DNA of 5,922 bases from Rhizobiaceae bacterium UBA1291 (lineage in GTDB: Bacteria; Pseudomonadota; Alphaproteobacteria; Rhizobiales; Rhizobiaceae), in NCBI GenBank assembly GCA_002307905.1, contig DBUL01000181.1:563-6484 (forward strand), read 5' to 3'. Positions 1 to 5,922 of the stretch are shown here, piece by piece. The notes beneath the pieces are model-generated. The model worked only from the letters and a program-made list of their open reading frames with translations, did not search any database and was not told where the DNA came from. The position numbers and the translations under genes are program-made. Numbering within the stretch: position 1 is the stretch's first letter; each line of letters starts with the position of its first letter.

Positions 1-7
1 AATAAGA

Positions 8-37
8 GGGCGTGGGCAGATTCCACGCCCGTTTTTT
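8..37 (+). terminator. Intrinsic terminator of an upstream + strand gene
   Basis: A perfect 8-bp GC-rich stem (GGGCGTGG at 8-15 with CCACGCCC at 23-30) closes a 7-nt loop. It is followed by G and six T residues at 32-37. The T run lies on the + strand side, so it should end transcription entering from the left. The gene it serves is outside the window. Read on the other strand the hairpin has only a weak T-rich tail (TCTTATT), so it could at best be a poor terminator for the leftward transporter gene. Confidence 0.85.
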
Positions 38-61
38 ATTCCTGCCGACAGAAAGCAACTT

Positions 62-104
62 AAAAGGAGAGGGTGGGGCAAGTGCCCCGAACGGCGCCCC
101 TCCT
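62..104 (-). terminator. Possible terminator downstream of the SulP gene
   Basis: On the minus strand an outer stem pairs AGGAGGGG (positions 104-97) with the complement of 65-72. It encloses a second hairpin, GGGGC-ACTT-GCCCC, at 88-75, and a short T run (TTTT, 65-62) follows. One outer pair is a G-U wobble on the minus-strand RNA but an A-C mismatch on the + strand RNA, which mildly favours a minus-strand role. It lies about 75 bp after the transporter stop codon. The T tract is short and the structure branched, so the call is tentative. The rest of 41-179 holds no gene that I can support. Confidence 0.4.
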
Positions 105-179
105 GAGCGACCGCCGCAGCGCGCGCCTGTATGGCATGCCTTGTCGGGGCTTTGTCCGTGCGCGGCTTGGCGATCGGCA

Positions 180-1808
180 TCAGTCCAATTTGGCGGCAAT
201 CATCGCGCGGGCCTCGCTTACCGAGCGCAGATAGACGACGTTGGCGCCCTGTACTTCGTGGGTCTCGAGCATGCGACGCACGTCAGGCTCCGCGCCGGTG
301 ATATAGACGGTGACGCCGGCCCGGCGTGCCTTACGGACCGTTCCGGCGATCACGTTGGCCGCTGTCGAGTCGATCAGATGCAGGCCTGAGAAGTCGATCA
401 CGAAGTTCCGATACTGGTCGGCAATGCGGTCGAGAACGGCGCCGACGGTGGCTGCCGCGCCGAAGAAGAACGCCCCACCGAGGCGGTAGACGACGGTGTT
501 GCTATCCAGATTGTCGACCGGCCGCTCCTTCTCGACGTCATGCGGCACCAGGGTGACGCTTTTCCCCATGCGATCGATAAAGAGAAGGGCGCCAAGGGTG
601 AAGCCCACGATGATCCCCTCCGTCAGGTCGCGGAAGACGACGAGAAGCAAAGTGACGAGCAGCACGACGGCGTCGCCTCGCGACGTTCGGATCAGCGCAG
701 CAAAGGCCGGGCGCTCGATCATATTCCAAGCGACGACGGCCAGAACGCCCGCCAGGGCGGCAAGGGGGATATAGCTGGCAAGCGGTGCGGCCACCAGCAT
801 GAAGACGAGAATGAAGAGCGCGTGCAGCATGCCGGCGACGGGACTTGTGCCACCGGCGCGGACATTGGTGGCAGTACGGGCAATCGTGCCGGTCACGCAG
901 AAGCCGCCGAAAAGGCCGGAACCGATGTTGGCGACCCCTTGGCCGATTAGTTCGACATTCGAACGATGGCGCCGGCCGGTCATGCCGTCAGCGACCACCG
1001 CCGAGAGCAGCGATTCGATCGCGCCGAGCAGGGCGAAGGCAAACGCGTCCGGCAGGACGGCGCGGACGAGGTCGAGGGAGAACACCGGCATATGCGGCAC
1101 CGGCAGGCCGCGCGGTATGCCGCCAAAGCGGGATCCGATGGTACCAATGTCGAGGCTGAAAAGCGTGGTGACGACTGAGGCAAGCGCGACGGCGATCAGC
1201 ATGCCAGGCCAGGTCGGGCGCAGCCGGCGCAGCACGAGTATGGTGGCGATCGTCAGTGCCGCAATCCCGGCTGCGGCAACGCTGATAGACGGAAGTGCAT
1301 CAAAGAGGACAGGGAGCTTTTCGACCAGAGGGCCTGGTTCCTTGACCGGGAGCGCGAGCCCGAGCAGTTCGCTGATCTGGCTGGCGAAGATGATGACGCC
1401 GATACCCGCTGTAAAGCCGACGGTGACGGGGTAGGGGATGAACTTGACGTAATCGCCGAGCCGGAGCAGTCCCGCGAGCATTAGCAAGACGCCGGATATC
1501 ATGGTGGCGACGATCAGGCCCTCGACGCCGTGGGTTGCCGTCGTGGTGGCCACCAGGACGATGAAGGCACCGGCCGGACCGCCGATCTGATGGCGGCTGC
1601 CGCCGAGCAACGAGACGAGAAAACCACCGACAATCGCGGTATAGAGACCCCGGTCCGGTGTCACACCGGAGGCGATCGCAATCGCCATGGAAAGCGGCAG
1701 GGCGACGATCGCGACGGTCAGACCGGCAATGGCATCGGCCCGCAGCCGGTTGAAGTCATAGCCTTCGCGAAACACGTCGATGGACTTCGGTATGAAAGCG
1801 TCGGTCAT
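180..1808 (-). CDS. SulP/SLC26 family anion transporter with STAS domain (DauA-like)
   Basis: Inner-membrane anion or carboxylate transporter of 542 residues, a normal full length for bacterial SulP proteins. Residues 25-415 form a long series of hydrophobic segments. They include the N-terminal family signature (ALPLSMAIAIASG at 36-48, then GLYTAIVGG), GGPAGAFIV at 77-85, and the central block AIESLLSAVVADGMTG at 263-278 with the conserved acidic residue Glu265. TGTIARTATNVRAGGTSP follows at about 306-323. A cytoplasmic STAS domain occupies about 436-540, with FSGLHLIDSTA around 473-483. The central block closely resembles E. coli DauA (YchM), reported to carry succinate and other C4-dicarboxylates; many relatives are simply called sulfate permeases, so the substrate is open. 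The ATG at 1808 is preferred because a G-rich Shine-Dalgarno run (1814-1819) lies 5 nt before it. The in-frame TTG at 1829 would put that site inside the gene. It lies 110 bp after the GST gene; no convincing promoter was found in the gap. Confidence 0.92.
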   Translation of the reverse strand: MTDAFIPKSIDVFREGYDFNRLRADAIAGLTVAIVALPLSMAIAIASGVTPDRGLYTAIVGGFLVSLLGGSRHQIGGPAGAFIVLVATTTATHGVEGLIVATMISGVLLMLAGLLRLGDYVKFIPYPVTVGFTAGIGVIIFASQISELLGLALPVKEPGPLVEKLPVLFDALPSISVAAAGIAALTIATILVLRRLRPTWPGMLIAVALASVVTTLFSLDIGTIGSRFGGIPRGLPVPHMPVFSLDLVRAVLPDAFAFALLGAIESLLSAVVADGMTGRRHRSNVELIGQGVANIGSGLFGGFCVTGTIARTATNVRAGGTSPVAGMLHALFILVFMLVAAPLASYIPLAALAGVLAVVAWNMIERPAFAALIRTSRGDAVVLLVTLLLVVFRDLTEGIIVGFTLGALLFIDRMGKSVTLVPHDVEKERPVDNLDSNTVVYRLGGAFFFGAAATVGAVLDRIADQYRNFVIDFSGLHLIDSTAANVIAGTVRKARRAGVTVYITGAEPDVRRMLETHEVQGANVVYLRSVSEARAMIAAKLD

Positions 1809-1813
1809 GCTAT

Positions 1814-1819
1814 CCCCCC
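1814..1819 (-). promoter_or_regulatory. Ribosome binding site that fixes the SulP start
   Basis: Six consecutive G residues on the minus strand, followed by ATAGC and then ATG at 1808. The 5-nt spacing suits a Shine-Dalgarno element (partly by G-U pairing to CCUCC) and favours this ATG over the TTG 21 nt upstream. Confidence 0.6.
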
Positions 1820-1918
1820 GATGGCACAATTACGTTCAATCACCGCATCTAAACAGAGTCGGCTCGTTCATCGCTAGTATTCATACGGGCCAGAGGGGGA
1901 TTTCTCTAAGACTATCGT

Positions 1919-2545
1919 TCAGTTTTCAGGCTGGATGTCGCGCATTGCCTCGTCGTCCTTCTCCTTTGCCCGCTGAAAGGCGGGCCGGTCACTGACCCGG
2001 GCGAGGTAGTCGATGAAGGCCGGCCGCTTGTCGATCGAGCCGAATTGCAGGCCCCAGCCAATGTGCGAGCCGACATAGACGTCGGCTGCGGTAAAGGCCT
2101 GACCGGCGACGAAGGGATTGGTCGAAACGGCGATCTCAAGCGTGTCCATGACGTCCTGAAAACTGCCGTAGCCAATCATCCGGCGTCCTTCGTCGGGAAC
2201 CTCGAAGCCGAGGCTGCGATTGCTGACCGCCGCCTCCAGCGGCCCGGCGGCGAAGAACAGCCAGCGGTAATAGCCGCCGCGCGCGTTGGTGGGCGGCGCG
2301 AGCCGGGCCTCCGGGAAAGTGTCGGCCAGATAGGCGCAGATCGCTGCGCATTCGGTCACGACGACGTCGCCGTGGCGAACCGCCGGCACCTTGCCCATGG
2401 GGTTCACCGCCCGGTAGGCGGGCGATTTCATCGCCGGGCCGAAGGGTACGAACACTGTGCCATAGGGCTGGCCGGTTTCCTCGACCATCCAGCGGGCAAT
2501 CCGCCCGCGCGACATGGGATTGGTATAGAGCGTCAGATCGGCCAT
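1919..2545 (-). CDS. Glutathione S-transferase family protein
   Basis: Predicted soluble cytosolic protein of 208 residues, typical GST length. The N-terminal thioredoxin-like half starts TLYTNPMSRGR (5-15), with Ser12 near the usual catalytic site. It includes NPMGKVPAV (48-56), whose Pro54 fits the cis-proline that holds the glutathione backbone, and TECAAICAYLAD (64-75), the region that normally binds the gamma-glutamyl group. Here the usual Glu-Ser pair reads Glu65-Cys66. The all-helical half contains PFVAGQAFTAADVYVG (144-159), with the T-x-x-D helix N-cap at Thr152/Asp155 that is a GST fold hallmark. The start ATG has AGGAGG-like sequence about 8-10 nt upstream. It lies downstream of icd in the same direction, but the icd terminator is between them, so its own promoter is likely. 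Substrate unknown: it could conjugate electrophiles, reduce disulfides, or have another glutathione-dependent role. Confidence 0.92.
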   Translation of the reverse strand: MADLTLYTNPMSRGRIARWMVEETGQPYGTVFVPFGPAMKSPAYRAVNPMGKVPAVRHGDVVVTECAAICAYLADTFPEARLAPPTNARGGYYRWLFFAAGPLEAAVSNRSLGFEVPDEGRRMIGYGSFQDVMDTLEIAVSTNPFVAGQAFTAADVYVGSHIGWGLQFGSIDKRPAFIDYLARVSDRPAFQRAKEKDDEAMRDIQPEN

Positions 2546-2585
2546 GCCTTCTCCCTCCTTGCTTGTGTTCCCTTTATGTTCTAAT

Positions 2586-2614
2586 TGTTAACAGCCTTCG
2601 TTGATCTTCGCAAG
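2586..2614 (-). promoter_or_regulatory. Candidate promoter of the GST gene
   Basis: On the minus strand, CTTGCG (2614-2609) and TTAACA (2591-2586) are separated by 17 nt. The first hexamer is close to the alphaproteobacterial -35 CTTGAC; the second is a weak -10. The site lies between the icd terminator and the GST start, where a promoter would be needed, leaving a leader of about 35-40 nt. Confidence 0.28.
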
Positions 2615-2626
2615 ACGCCCTGGCGC

Positions 2627-2659
2627 AAAAAAGAAAACCCGGCGCGGAACCGGGTTTTC
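2627..2659 (-). terminator. Intrinsic terminator of icd
   Basis: On the minus strand a perfect 10-bp stem (GAAAACCCGG with CCGGGTTTTC, + positions 2659-2650 and 2642-2633) closes a 7-nt loop. It runs straight into six T residues (2632-2627). The stem begins 36 nt after the icd stop codon, the expected position. It should insulate the GST and transporter genes from strong icd transcription, except for read-through. Confidence 0.9.
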
Positions 2660-2695
2660 ATCATTCCTTGAAGCGGTGGCGGTGAACCGGATGGT

Positions 2696-3910
2696 TCAGG
2701 CCGCCATGGCCTTCTGCAGGTTCTCGTCGACCTTGTCGAGGAAGGCGGTGGTTGACAGCCAAGGCTGGTCGGGACCGATCAGCAGCGCCAGCTCCTTCGT
2801 CATGAAGCCGCTCTCGACGGTGTCGATGCAGACCTTTTCCAGCGTCGTGGCGAAGCGGGCGAGCTCTGCATTGTCGTCGAGCTTGGCGCGGTGCGCGAGG
2901 CCACGGGTCCAGGCGAAGATCGAGGCGATCGAGTTGGTCGAGGTTTCCTGGCCCTTCTGGTGCTGGCGGTAGTGGCGGGTAACGGTGCCGTGGGCGGCTT
3001 CGGCTTCGACCGTCTTGCCATCCGGGGTGAGCAGGACCGAGGTCATCAGGCCCAGCGAGCCGAACCCTTGCGCTACCGTATCGGACTGCACGTCGCCGTC
3101 GTAGTTCTTGCACGCCCAGACATAGCCGCCGGACCACTTCAGCGCCGAGGCGACCATGTCATCGATCAGGCGGTGTTCGTAGATGATGCCGGCCTCGTCG
3201 AACTGAGCCTTGAACTCGTTCTGGTAGACCTCTTCGAAGATGTCCTTGAAGCGACCGTCATAGGCCTTGAGGATGGTGTTCTTGGTCGACAGGTAGACCG
3301 GCCACTTGCGCATCAGGCCGTACATCATCGAGGCGCGGGCGAAATCGCGGATCGATTCGTCGAGGTTGTACATGGCCATGGCGACACCGGCGCCCGGGGC
3401 CTTGTAGACTTCCTTCTCGATCACTTCGCCGTCTTCGCCGACGAACTTGATGGTCAGCGTGCCCTTGCCCGGGAACTTGAAGTCGGTCGCCTTGTACTGG
3501 TCGCCGAAGGCGTGACGGCCGACGACGATCGGCTTGGTCCAGCCGGGCACCAGGCGCGGCACGTTCTTGCAGATGATCGGCTCGCGGAAGATGACGCCGC
3601 CGAGGATGTTGCGGATCGTGCCGTTCGGGCTCTTCCACATTTCCTTGAGGTTGAATTCCTTGACGCGGGCCTCGTCCGGCGTGATCGTCGCGCACTTGAT
3701 GCCGACGCCGTGCTTCTTGATGGCGTTGGCGGAATCGATCGTGACCTGGTCATTGGTGGCGTCGCGGTTTTCGACCGAGAGGTCGTAATATTCGATCTGC
3801 AGATCAAGATAGGGCAGGATCAGCTTTTCCTTGATGAAATGCCAGATGATGCGGGTCATCTCGTCGCCATCGAGATCGACGACGGGATTGGCAACCTTGA
3901 TCTTTTTCAT
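2696..3910 (-). CDS. icd: NADP-dependent isocitrate dehydrogenase
   Basis: Cytosolic enzyme converting isocitrate and NADP+ to 2-oxoglutarate, CO2 and NADPH in the TCA cycle. The 404-residue length matches rhizobial Icd and the eukaryote-like homodimeric NADP-IDH class rather than the E. coli type. Substrate residues known from human IDH1 are present: Thr77, Ser94 in SPNGTIRN (94-101), Arg100, Arg109, Arg132 in GRHAFGDQY (131-139), Tyr139 and Lys210 (human Lys212). The metal ligands Asp250/251 and Asp273/Asp277 lie in RLIDD and YDGDVQSD. The coenzyme site is HGTVTRH (307-313), with Thr325 and Asn326 in TSTN. The ATG at 3910 starts [10 protein letters not shown], the family N terminus, with GAGG 6 nt upstream. 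The frame stays open upstream to 5026, but that stretch is antisense to two real genes and is not coding. It is transcribed from the divergent region 3911-4135 and ends at the hairpin at 2627-2659. Confidence 0.98.
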   Translation of the reverse strand: MKKIKVANPVVDLDGDEMTRIIWHFIKEKLILPYLDLQIEYYDLSVENRDATNDQVTIDSANAIKKHGVGIKCATITPDEARVKEFNLKEMWKSPNGTIRNILGGVIFREPIICKNVPRLVPGWTKPIVVGRHAFGDQYKATDFKFPGKGTLTIKFVGEDGEVIEKEVYKAPGAGVAMAMYNLDESIRDFARASMMYGLMRKWPVYLSTKNTILKAYDGRFKDIFEEVYQNEFKAQFDEAGIIYEHRLIDDMVASALKWSGGYVWACKNYDGDVQSDTVAQGFGSLGLMTSVLLTPDGKTVEAEAAHGTVTRHYRQHQKGQETSTNSIASIFAWTRGLAHRAKLDDNAELARFATTLEKVCIDTVESGFMTKELALLIGPDQPWLSTTAFLDKVDENLQKAMAA

Positions 3911-3931
3911 GAGTATCCTCGCAGCTAGGGG

Positions 3932-3947
3932 AGGGACGAGGGTCCCT
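3932..3947 (-). other. Hairpin in the icd leader
   Basis: On the icd mRNA strand AGGGAC-CCTC-GTCCCT forms a perfect 6-bp stem with a 4-nt loop, 22 nt before the start codon and between the candidate promoter and the ribosome binding site. The loop CCTC is complementary to the icd Shine-Dalgarno GAGG (3920-3917). There is no T run, so it is not a terminator. It may affect translation or mRNA stability, or be chance. Confidence 0.4.
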
Positions 3948-3966
3948 GTTTGCTCTCTGGCAGCGC

Positions 3967-3995
3967 CTATAGCATTCCGGATCAGGAACGCAAAG
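3967..3995 (-). promoter_or_regulatory. Candidate icd promoter
   Basis: On the minus strand CTTTGC (3995-3990) and CTATAG (3972-3967) are separated by exactly 17 nt, close to the alphaproteobacterial consensus CTTGAC-17-CTATAT. A start about 7 nt after the -10 would give an icd leader of roughly 50 nt. This is the best match I found in the divergent region for the leftward direction. Confidence 0.45.
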
Positions 3996-4023
3996 CTCCG
4001 AGCCCGGTTGAAAGGCCTTTTCG

Positions 4024-4053
4024 TTGACAAAAATGCACCAACTTTGGCCGTAT
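4024..4053 (+). promoter_or_regulatory. Possible second rightward promoter
   Basis: TTGACA at 4024-4029 is a perfect sigma-70 -35 hexamer, but the sequence 18 nt later (CCGTAT, 4048-4053) is a poor -10. It could be an upstream promoter for the secreted-protein gene or a chance match. Confidence 0.2.
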
Positions 4054-4069
4054 TGCTGCCAATCGCGCG

Positions 4070-4098
4070 CTTGGTGCTTGGCCAGGCGTCGGCTAGAT
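4070..4098 (+). promoter_or_regulatory. Candidate promoter of the DUF3828-like gene
   Basis: CTTGGT (4070-4075) and CTAGAT (4093-4098) are 17 nt apart, and each is one or two bases from the alphaproteobacterial -35 (CTTGAC) and -10 (CTATAT). The -10 lies 37 nt before the ATG at 4136, leaving a leader of about 30 nt that contains the ribosome binding site. Confidence 0.42.
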
Positions 4099-4135
4099 TG
4101 GCGCCCAGCATTCTCGCTCTTTTCAGGAAATCGCC

Positions 4136-4660
4136 ATGAAGTCTCTCGCTGCCGCAATTGCCTTGCTCCTCCTTGCCGCCGGTGCCTGCCAGGCGGCGGA
4201 TCCGACTGCGCCAGTCAAGGAAGTCATCGGCGTCGCGGCCGGCAGTTGGGCTGCGGAAAACCCGACAAGCGAGGATGTCTTCAGCGAAAGCCGTCTCGCC
4301 CGCTTGTTCAGTGCGGACTTTGTTCGTGCCTACCGCGAGGCCTCCAAGCATCCGGCCTATGATCCGCCGGAAGGCGAGACCACCGGCTCCCCCTTCGATT
4401 ACGACCCGATCGCCGGCGGACAGGACGGTTGCGCGTTCGAGAACATCCGCGTCGAGGATGACGGCGACGGTCAGGTGACGGCGCTGTTCAACAATCGCAA
4501 GTGCTTCGGCGACGGTCCCGAGTATCAGGAAGACACTGTTCTTATTTTCCACGTGCAGGATGAGGGCGGACGGCCGGTGATCGATGACATCTATCCGGTC
4601 GTCGATGGCAATTCGGGCAATTCGATCAAGGACGAGTTGAAGACGATCGCGGCGCAATAG
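4136..4660 (+). CDS. Small secreted protein, DUF3828-like
   Basis: Protein of 174 residues, function unknown. Residues 1-20 look like a Sec signal peptide: Lys2, a hydrophobic core [13 protein letters not shown], then CQA before Ala21-Asp22, so cleavage after Ala20 is likely. Cys18 gives a poor lipobox (AGAC), so a lipoprotein is less likely. The mature part is acidic and probably periplasmic. A helical region around 46-70 ([18 protein letters not shown]) is followed by [12 protein letters not shown] (87-98), a strand with [10 protein letters not shown], and a C-terminal VIDDIYPV (148-155). The DPxxxGQD block plus the late IDDI strand resemble DUF3828 proteins; this is from memory, not a search. 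Cys99 and Cys123 are the only mature cysteines and could form a disulfide. The start has CAGGAAA about 6 nt upstream. It is divergent from icd and lies 112 bp before trmJ. Confidence 0.82.
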   Translation: MKSLAAAIALLLLAAGACQAADPTAPVKEVIGVAAGSWAAENPTSEDVFSESRLARLFSADFVRAYREASKHPAYDPPEGETTGSPFDYDPIAGGQDGCAFENIRVEDDGDGQVTALFNNRKCFGDGPEYQEDTVLIFHVQDEGGRPVIDDIYPVVDGNSGNSIKDELKTIAAQ

Positions 4661-4701
4661 CCGCACCGTCGTTTCGGTGTGACGGGGGCCTGGGTGGTCC
4701 T

Positions 4702-4725
4702 GTGCCTTTCGGCGTTTTGATTTTT
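4702..4725 (+). terminator. Weak possible terminator between the DUF3828-like gene and trmJ
   Basis: GTGCC (4702-4706) and GGCGT (4711-4715) can form a 5-bp stem with two G-U pairs and a 4-nt loop, followed by TTTGATTTTT. The T tract is good but the stem is short, so it may only attenuate. A second small stem, CACCG-CGGTG (4664-4679), has no T run. No clear promoter for trmJ was found in 4661-4772. Confidence 0.3.
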
Positions 4726-4772
4726 CCAACGCTTTGTGCCAGTGAAGCCGCGAACTCCACTTGAGGCATGTG

Positions 4773-5603
4773 ATGTCAGGCACCAATAGCGAACGCGAAC
4801 TTCTGACCGAAGGTCCCGCGATCATTCTCGTCGAACCGCAGCTTGGCGAGAATATCGGCATGGTGGCCCGCGCGATGGCGAATTTCGGCTTGTCGGAGTT
4901 GCGCCTGGTCAATCCGCGCGACGGCTGGCCGAGCGAAAAGGCGCGTTCGGCCGCCTCCAAGGCCGACCATGTGATCGACGGAACCCGCGTGTTCGATACG
5001 GTGGAGGAGGCGATCGCCGACCTCAACTTCGTCTATGCCACCACGGCGCGCGAACGCTACGGCTTCAAGCCGGTCCGTTCGCCGGTTGTGGCGGCCGAGA
5101 CGCTGCGTTCGCGCTTCAAGGCGGGCGAGGCGACCGGCATCCTGTTCGGGCGCGAGCGCTGGGGTCTGACCAACGAGGAGATCGCGCTGGCTGACGAAAT
5201 CGTCACCTTTCCGGTCAATCCGGCCTTTGCCTCGCTCAACATCGCGCAAGCGGTGCTGCTGATGTCCTATGAGTGGATGAAGTGCGGCCTCGACGATCTG
5301 GCCGAAACCTCGTTCCAGCCGCTCGAGCAGAAACCGGCGACCAAGGAGCAGTTGTTCGGCATGGTCGAAGCCGTCGAGGAGGCCCTCGATGCACGCGGCT
5401 ACTTCCGGCCCGCCACCAAGAAGCCGAAGATGATCGACAATCTGCGCGCGGTTCTGACGCGCCGGGCCTTCACCGAGCAGGAGATCAGCATCCTGCGCGG
5501 CGTTTTCGCCACATTCGATCGATACAGCCGCAAGAGCCCGCGCGGTAAGGCTGGGCCTTGGCAGGATGGGGACGGGGCGGACGATGGCGCAGATCGGGAA
5601 TGA
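4773..5603 (+). CDS. trmJ: SPOUT-class RNA 2'-O-methyltransferase, TrmJ/LasT type
   Basis: S-adenosylmethionine-dependent RNA ribose methyltransferase of 276 residues, likely acting on position 32 of tRNA anticodon loops (Cm32/Um32) if it behaves like E. coli TrmJ. All three SpoU motifs are present. Motif 1 is [14 protein letters not shown] (26-39), with Asn27 and the likely catalytic Arg33. Motif 2 is [15 protein letters not shown] (123-137). Motif 3 is SLNIAQAV (154-161), part of the trefoil-knot cofactor site. Residues about 185-255 are helical, as in the TrmJ C-terminal extension, and the tail (262-276) is rich in Asp and Gly. The ATG at 4773 has GAGG at 4763-4766, 6 nt upstream. An upstream TTG at 4761 would lie on that site and is rejected. 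The last 20 bp overlap murI, implying one transcript. Target specificity cannot be read from sequence; a related rRNA or tRNA target is possible. Confidence 0.88.
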   Translation: MSGTNSERELLTEGPAIILVEPQLGENIGMVARAMANFGLSELRLVNPRDGWPSEKARSAASKADHVIDGTRVFDTVEEAIADLNFVYATTARERYGFKPVRSPVVAAETLRSRFKAGEATGILFGRERWGLTNEEIALADEIVTFPVNPAFASLNIAQAVLLMSYEWMKCGLDDLAETSFQPLEQKPATKEQLFGMVEAVEEALDARGYFRPATKKPKMIDNLRAVLTRRAFTEQEISILRGVFATFDRYSRKSPRGKAGPWQDGDGADDGADRE

Positions 5604-5922
5604 ACCGAAGCCGGTGCTGATCTTCGACAGCGGCATCGGTGGTCTGACCGTGCTGCGGGAGGCGCGTGTCCTGATGCCGGAGCGCGGCTTCATCTACGTC
5701 GCCGACGATGCCGGCTTTCCCTATGGCGGTTGGGAGGAAGCGCCGCTTCGACAGCGTATCCTCGACCTCTTCGCCGATTTGCTCGCTATCTATGATCCCG
5801 AAGTTGTGATCATCGCCTGCAACACTGCCTTCACGCTGGCCGGCACCGATCTTCGCCACGCCTTTCCCGACATGCGTTTCATCGGCACGGTCCCGGCGAT
5901 CAAGCCGGCGGCCGAGCGGACA
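5584..5922 (+). CDS. murI: Glutamate racemase, N-terminal part (runs off the window)
   Basis: Converts L-glutamate to D-glutamate for peptidoglycan precursors; cytosolic and cofactor-independent. The first 113 residues are visible and the frame is open at the right edge, against about 260-280 residues in the family. [14 protein letters not shown] (14-27) carries the conserved catalytic-site Asp15-Ser16. [10 protein letters not shown] (41-50) has the PYG substrate-loop motif. IACNTAFT (77-84) carries the first catalytic cysteine, Cys79; the second lies beyond the window. The start is uncertain: ATG at 5584 has a G-rich stretch about 8 nt upstream, while an in-frame ATG at 5566 would add six residues but has AGG directly against the codon. 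Either start lies inside trmJ, giving a 20- or 38-bp overlap in another frame, consistent with co-transcription and possible translational coupling. Confidence 0.95.
   Translation, partial: MAQIGNEPKPVLIFDSGIGGLTVLREARVLMPERGFIYVADDAGFPYGGWEEAPLRQRILDLFADLLAIYDPEVVIIACNTAFTLAGTDLRHAFPDMRFIGTVPAIKPAAERT

Noticed and set aside
19..23. GANTC (CcrM-type) methylation sites, for example here and at 1856-1860, as cell-cycle control signals.
   Set aside because: They are scattered, including inside a terminator loop and coding sequence, with no cluster at a promoter.
799..1434. 211-codon + strand open frame inside the transporter gene.
   Set aside because: Low-complexity Ser/Arg/Pro-rich translation in a shadow frame of the SulP coding sequence.
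1809..1829. Upstream TTG start adding seven residues to the SulP protein.
   Set aside because: The G-rich Shine-Dalgarno run lies between this TTG and the ATG at 1808, so it serves the ATG; no ribosome binding site precedes the TTG.
1877..1886. Small palindrome GTAT-TC-ATAC upstream of the SulP gene as a possible operator.
   Set aside because: Only four bases per arm and no associated promoter; expected by chance.
2891..3928. 345-codon open frame on the + strand across icd.
   Set aside because: It is the complementary-strand shadow of a conserved high-GC gene. Its composition is rich in Asp, Val, Arg and Leu as expected for such shadows, and no domain is recognisable.
3911..5026. The icd frame stays open for 372 codons upstream of its ATG, suggesting a 776-residue protein.
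   Set aside because: The extension has no family resemblance, crosses the divergent promoter region and is antisense to the DUF3828-like gene and trmJ. The ATG at 3910 gives the known N terminus, the family length and a good ribosome binding site.
4776..5693. 305-codon open frame on the minus strand across trmJ and the start of murI.
   Set aside because: Shadow of trmJ, which has all three SpoU motifs in the + frame; the antisense product is Arg/Leu-rich with no recognisable motif.

Overview
The window looks like ordinary core chromosome of an alphaproteobacterium, most likely a member of the Rhizobiaceae (Sinorhizobium/Ensifer, Rhizobium or a relative). The evidence is the high GC content, a 404-residue isocitrate dehydrogenase of the rhizobial/eukaryote-like NADP type, and promoter-like sites that resemble the alphaproteobacterial CTTGAC-17-CTATAT consensus better than the E. 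coli one. The genus call is inference from remembered protein sequences; no search was run.

Layout. Bases 1-40 hold a strong terminator on the + strand for a gene lying left of the window. Three genes then read leftward: a SulP/SLC26 anion transporter with a C-terminal STAS domain (180-1808), a glutathione S-transferase family protein (1919-2545) and icd (2696-3910). A clear intrinsic terminator sits just downstream of icd, so the GST gene and the transporter are probably not ordinary parts of an icd operon. A 225-bp divergent intergenic region (3911-4135) carries candidate promoters in both directions and a small hairpin in the icd leader. Three genes then read rightward: a small secreted DUF3828-like protein (4136-4660), a TrmJ/LasT-type SPOUT 2'-O-methyltransferase (4773-5603) and the start of murI, glutamate racemase (5584 to the window edge). 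The methyltransferase gene overlaps murI by 20 bp.

How the genes relate. icd supplies 2-oxoglutarate and NADPH in the TCA cycle. The transporter resembles the E. coli DauA branch of SulP, reported to move C4-dicarboxylates, so a link to central carbon metabolism is possible but unproven. The trmJ-murI overlap suggests co-transcription and possible translational coupling between a tRNA modification enzyme and the enzyme that makes D-glutamate for peptidoglycan. No mobile element, CRISPR array, RNA gene or defence system was seen, and I found no evidence of an undescribed system. The findings are modest: substrate assignment, start choices and leader structures.
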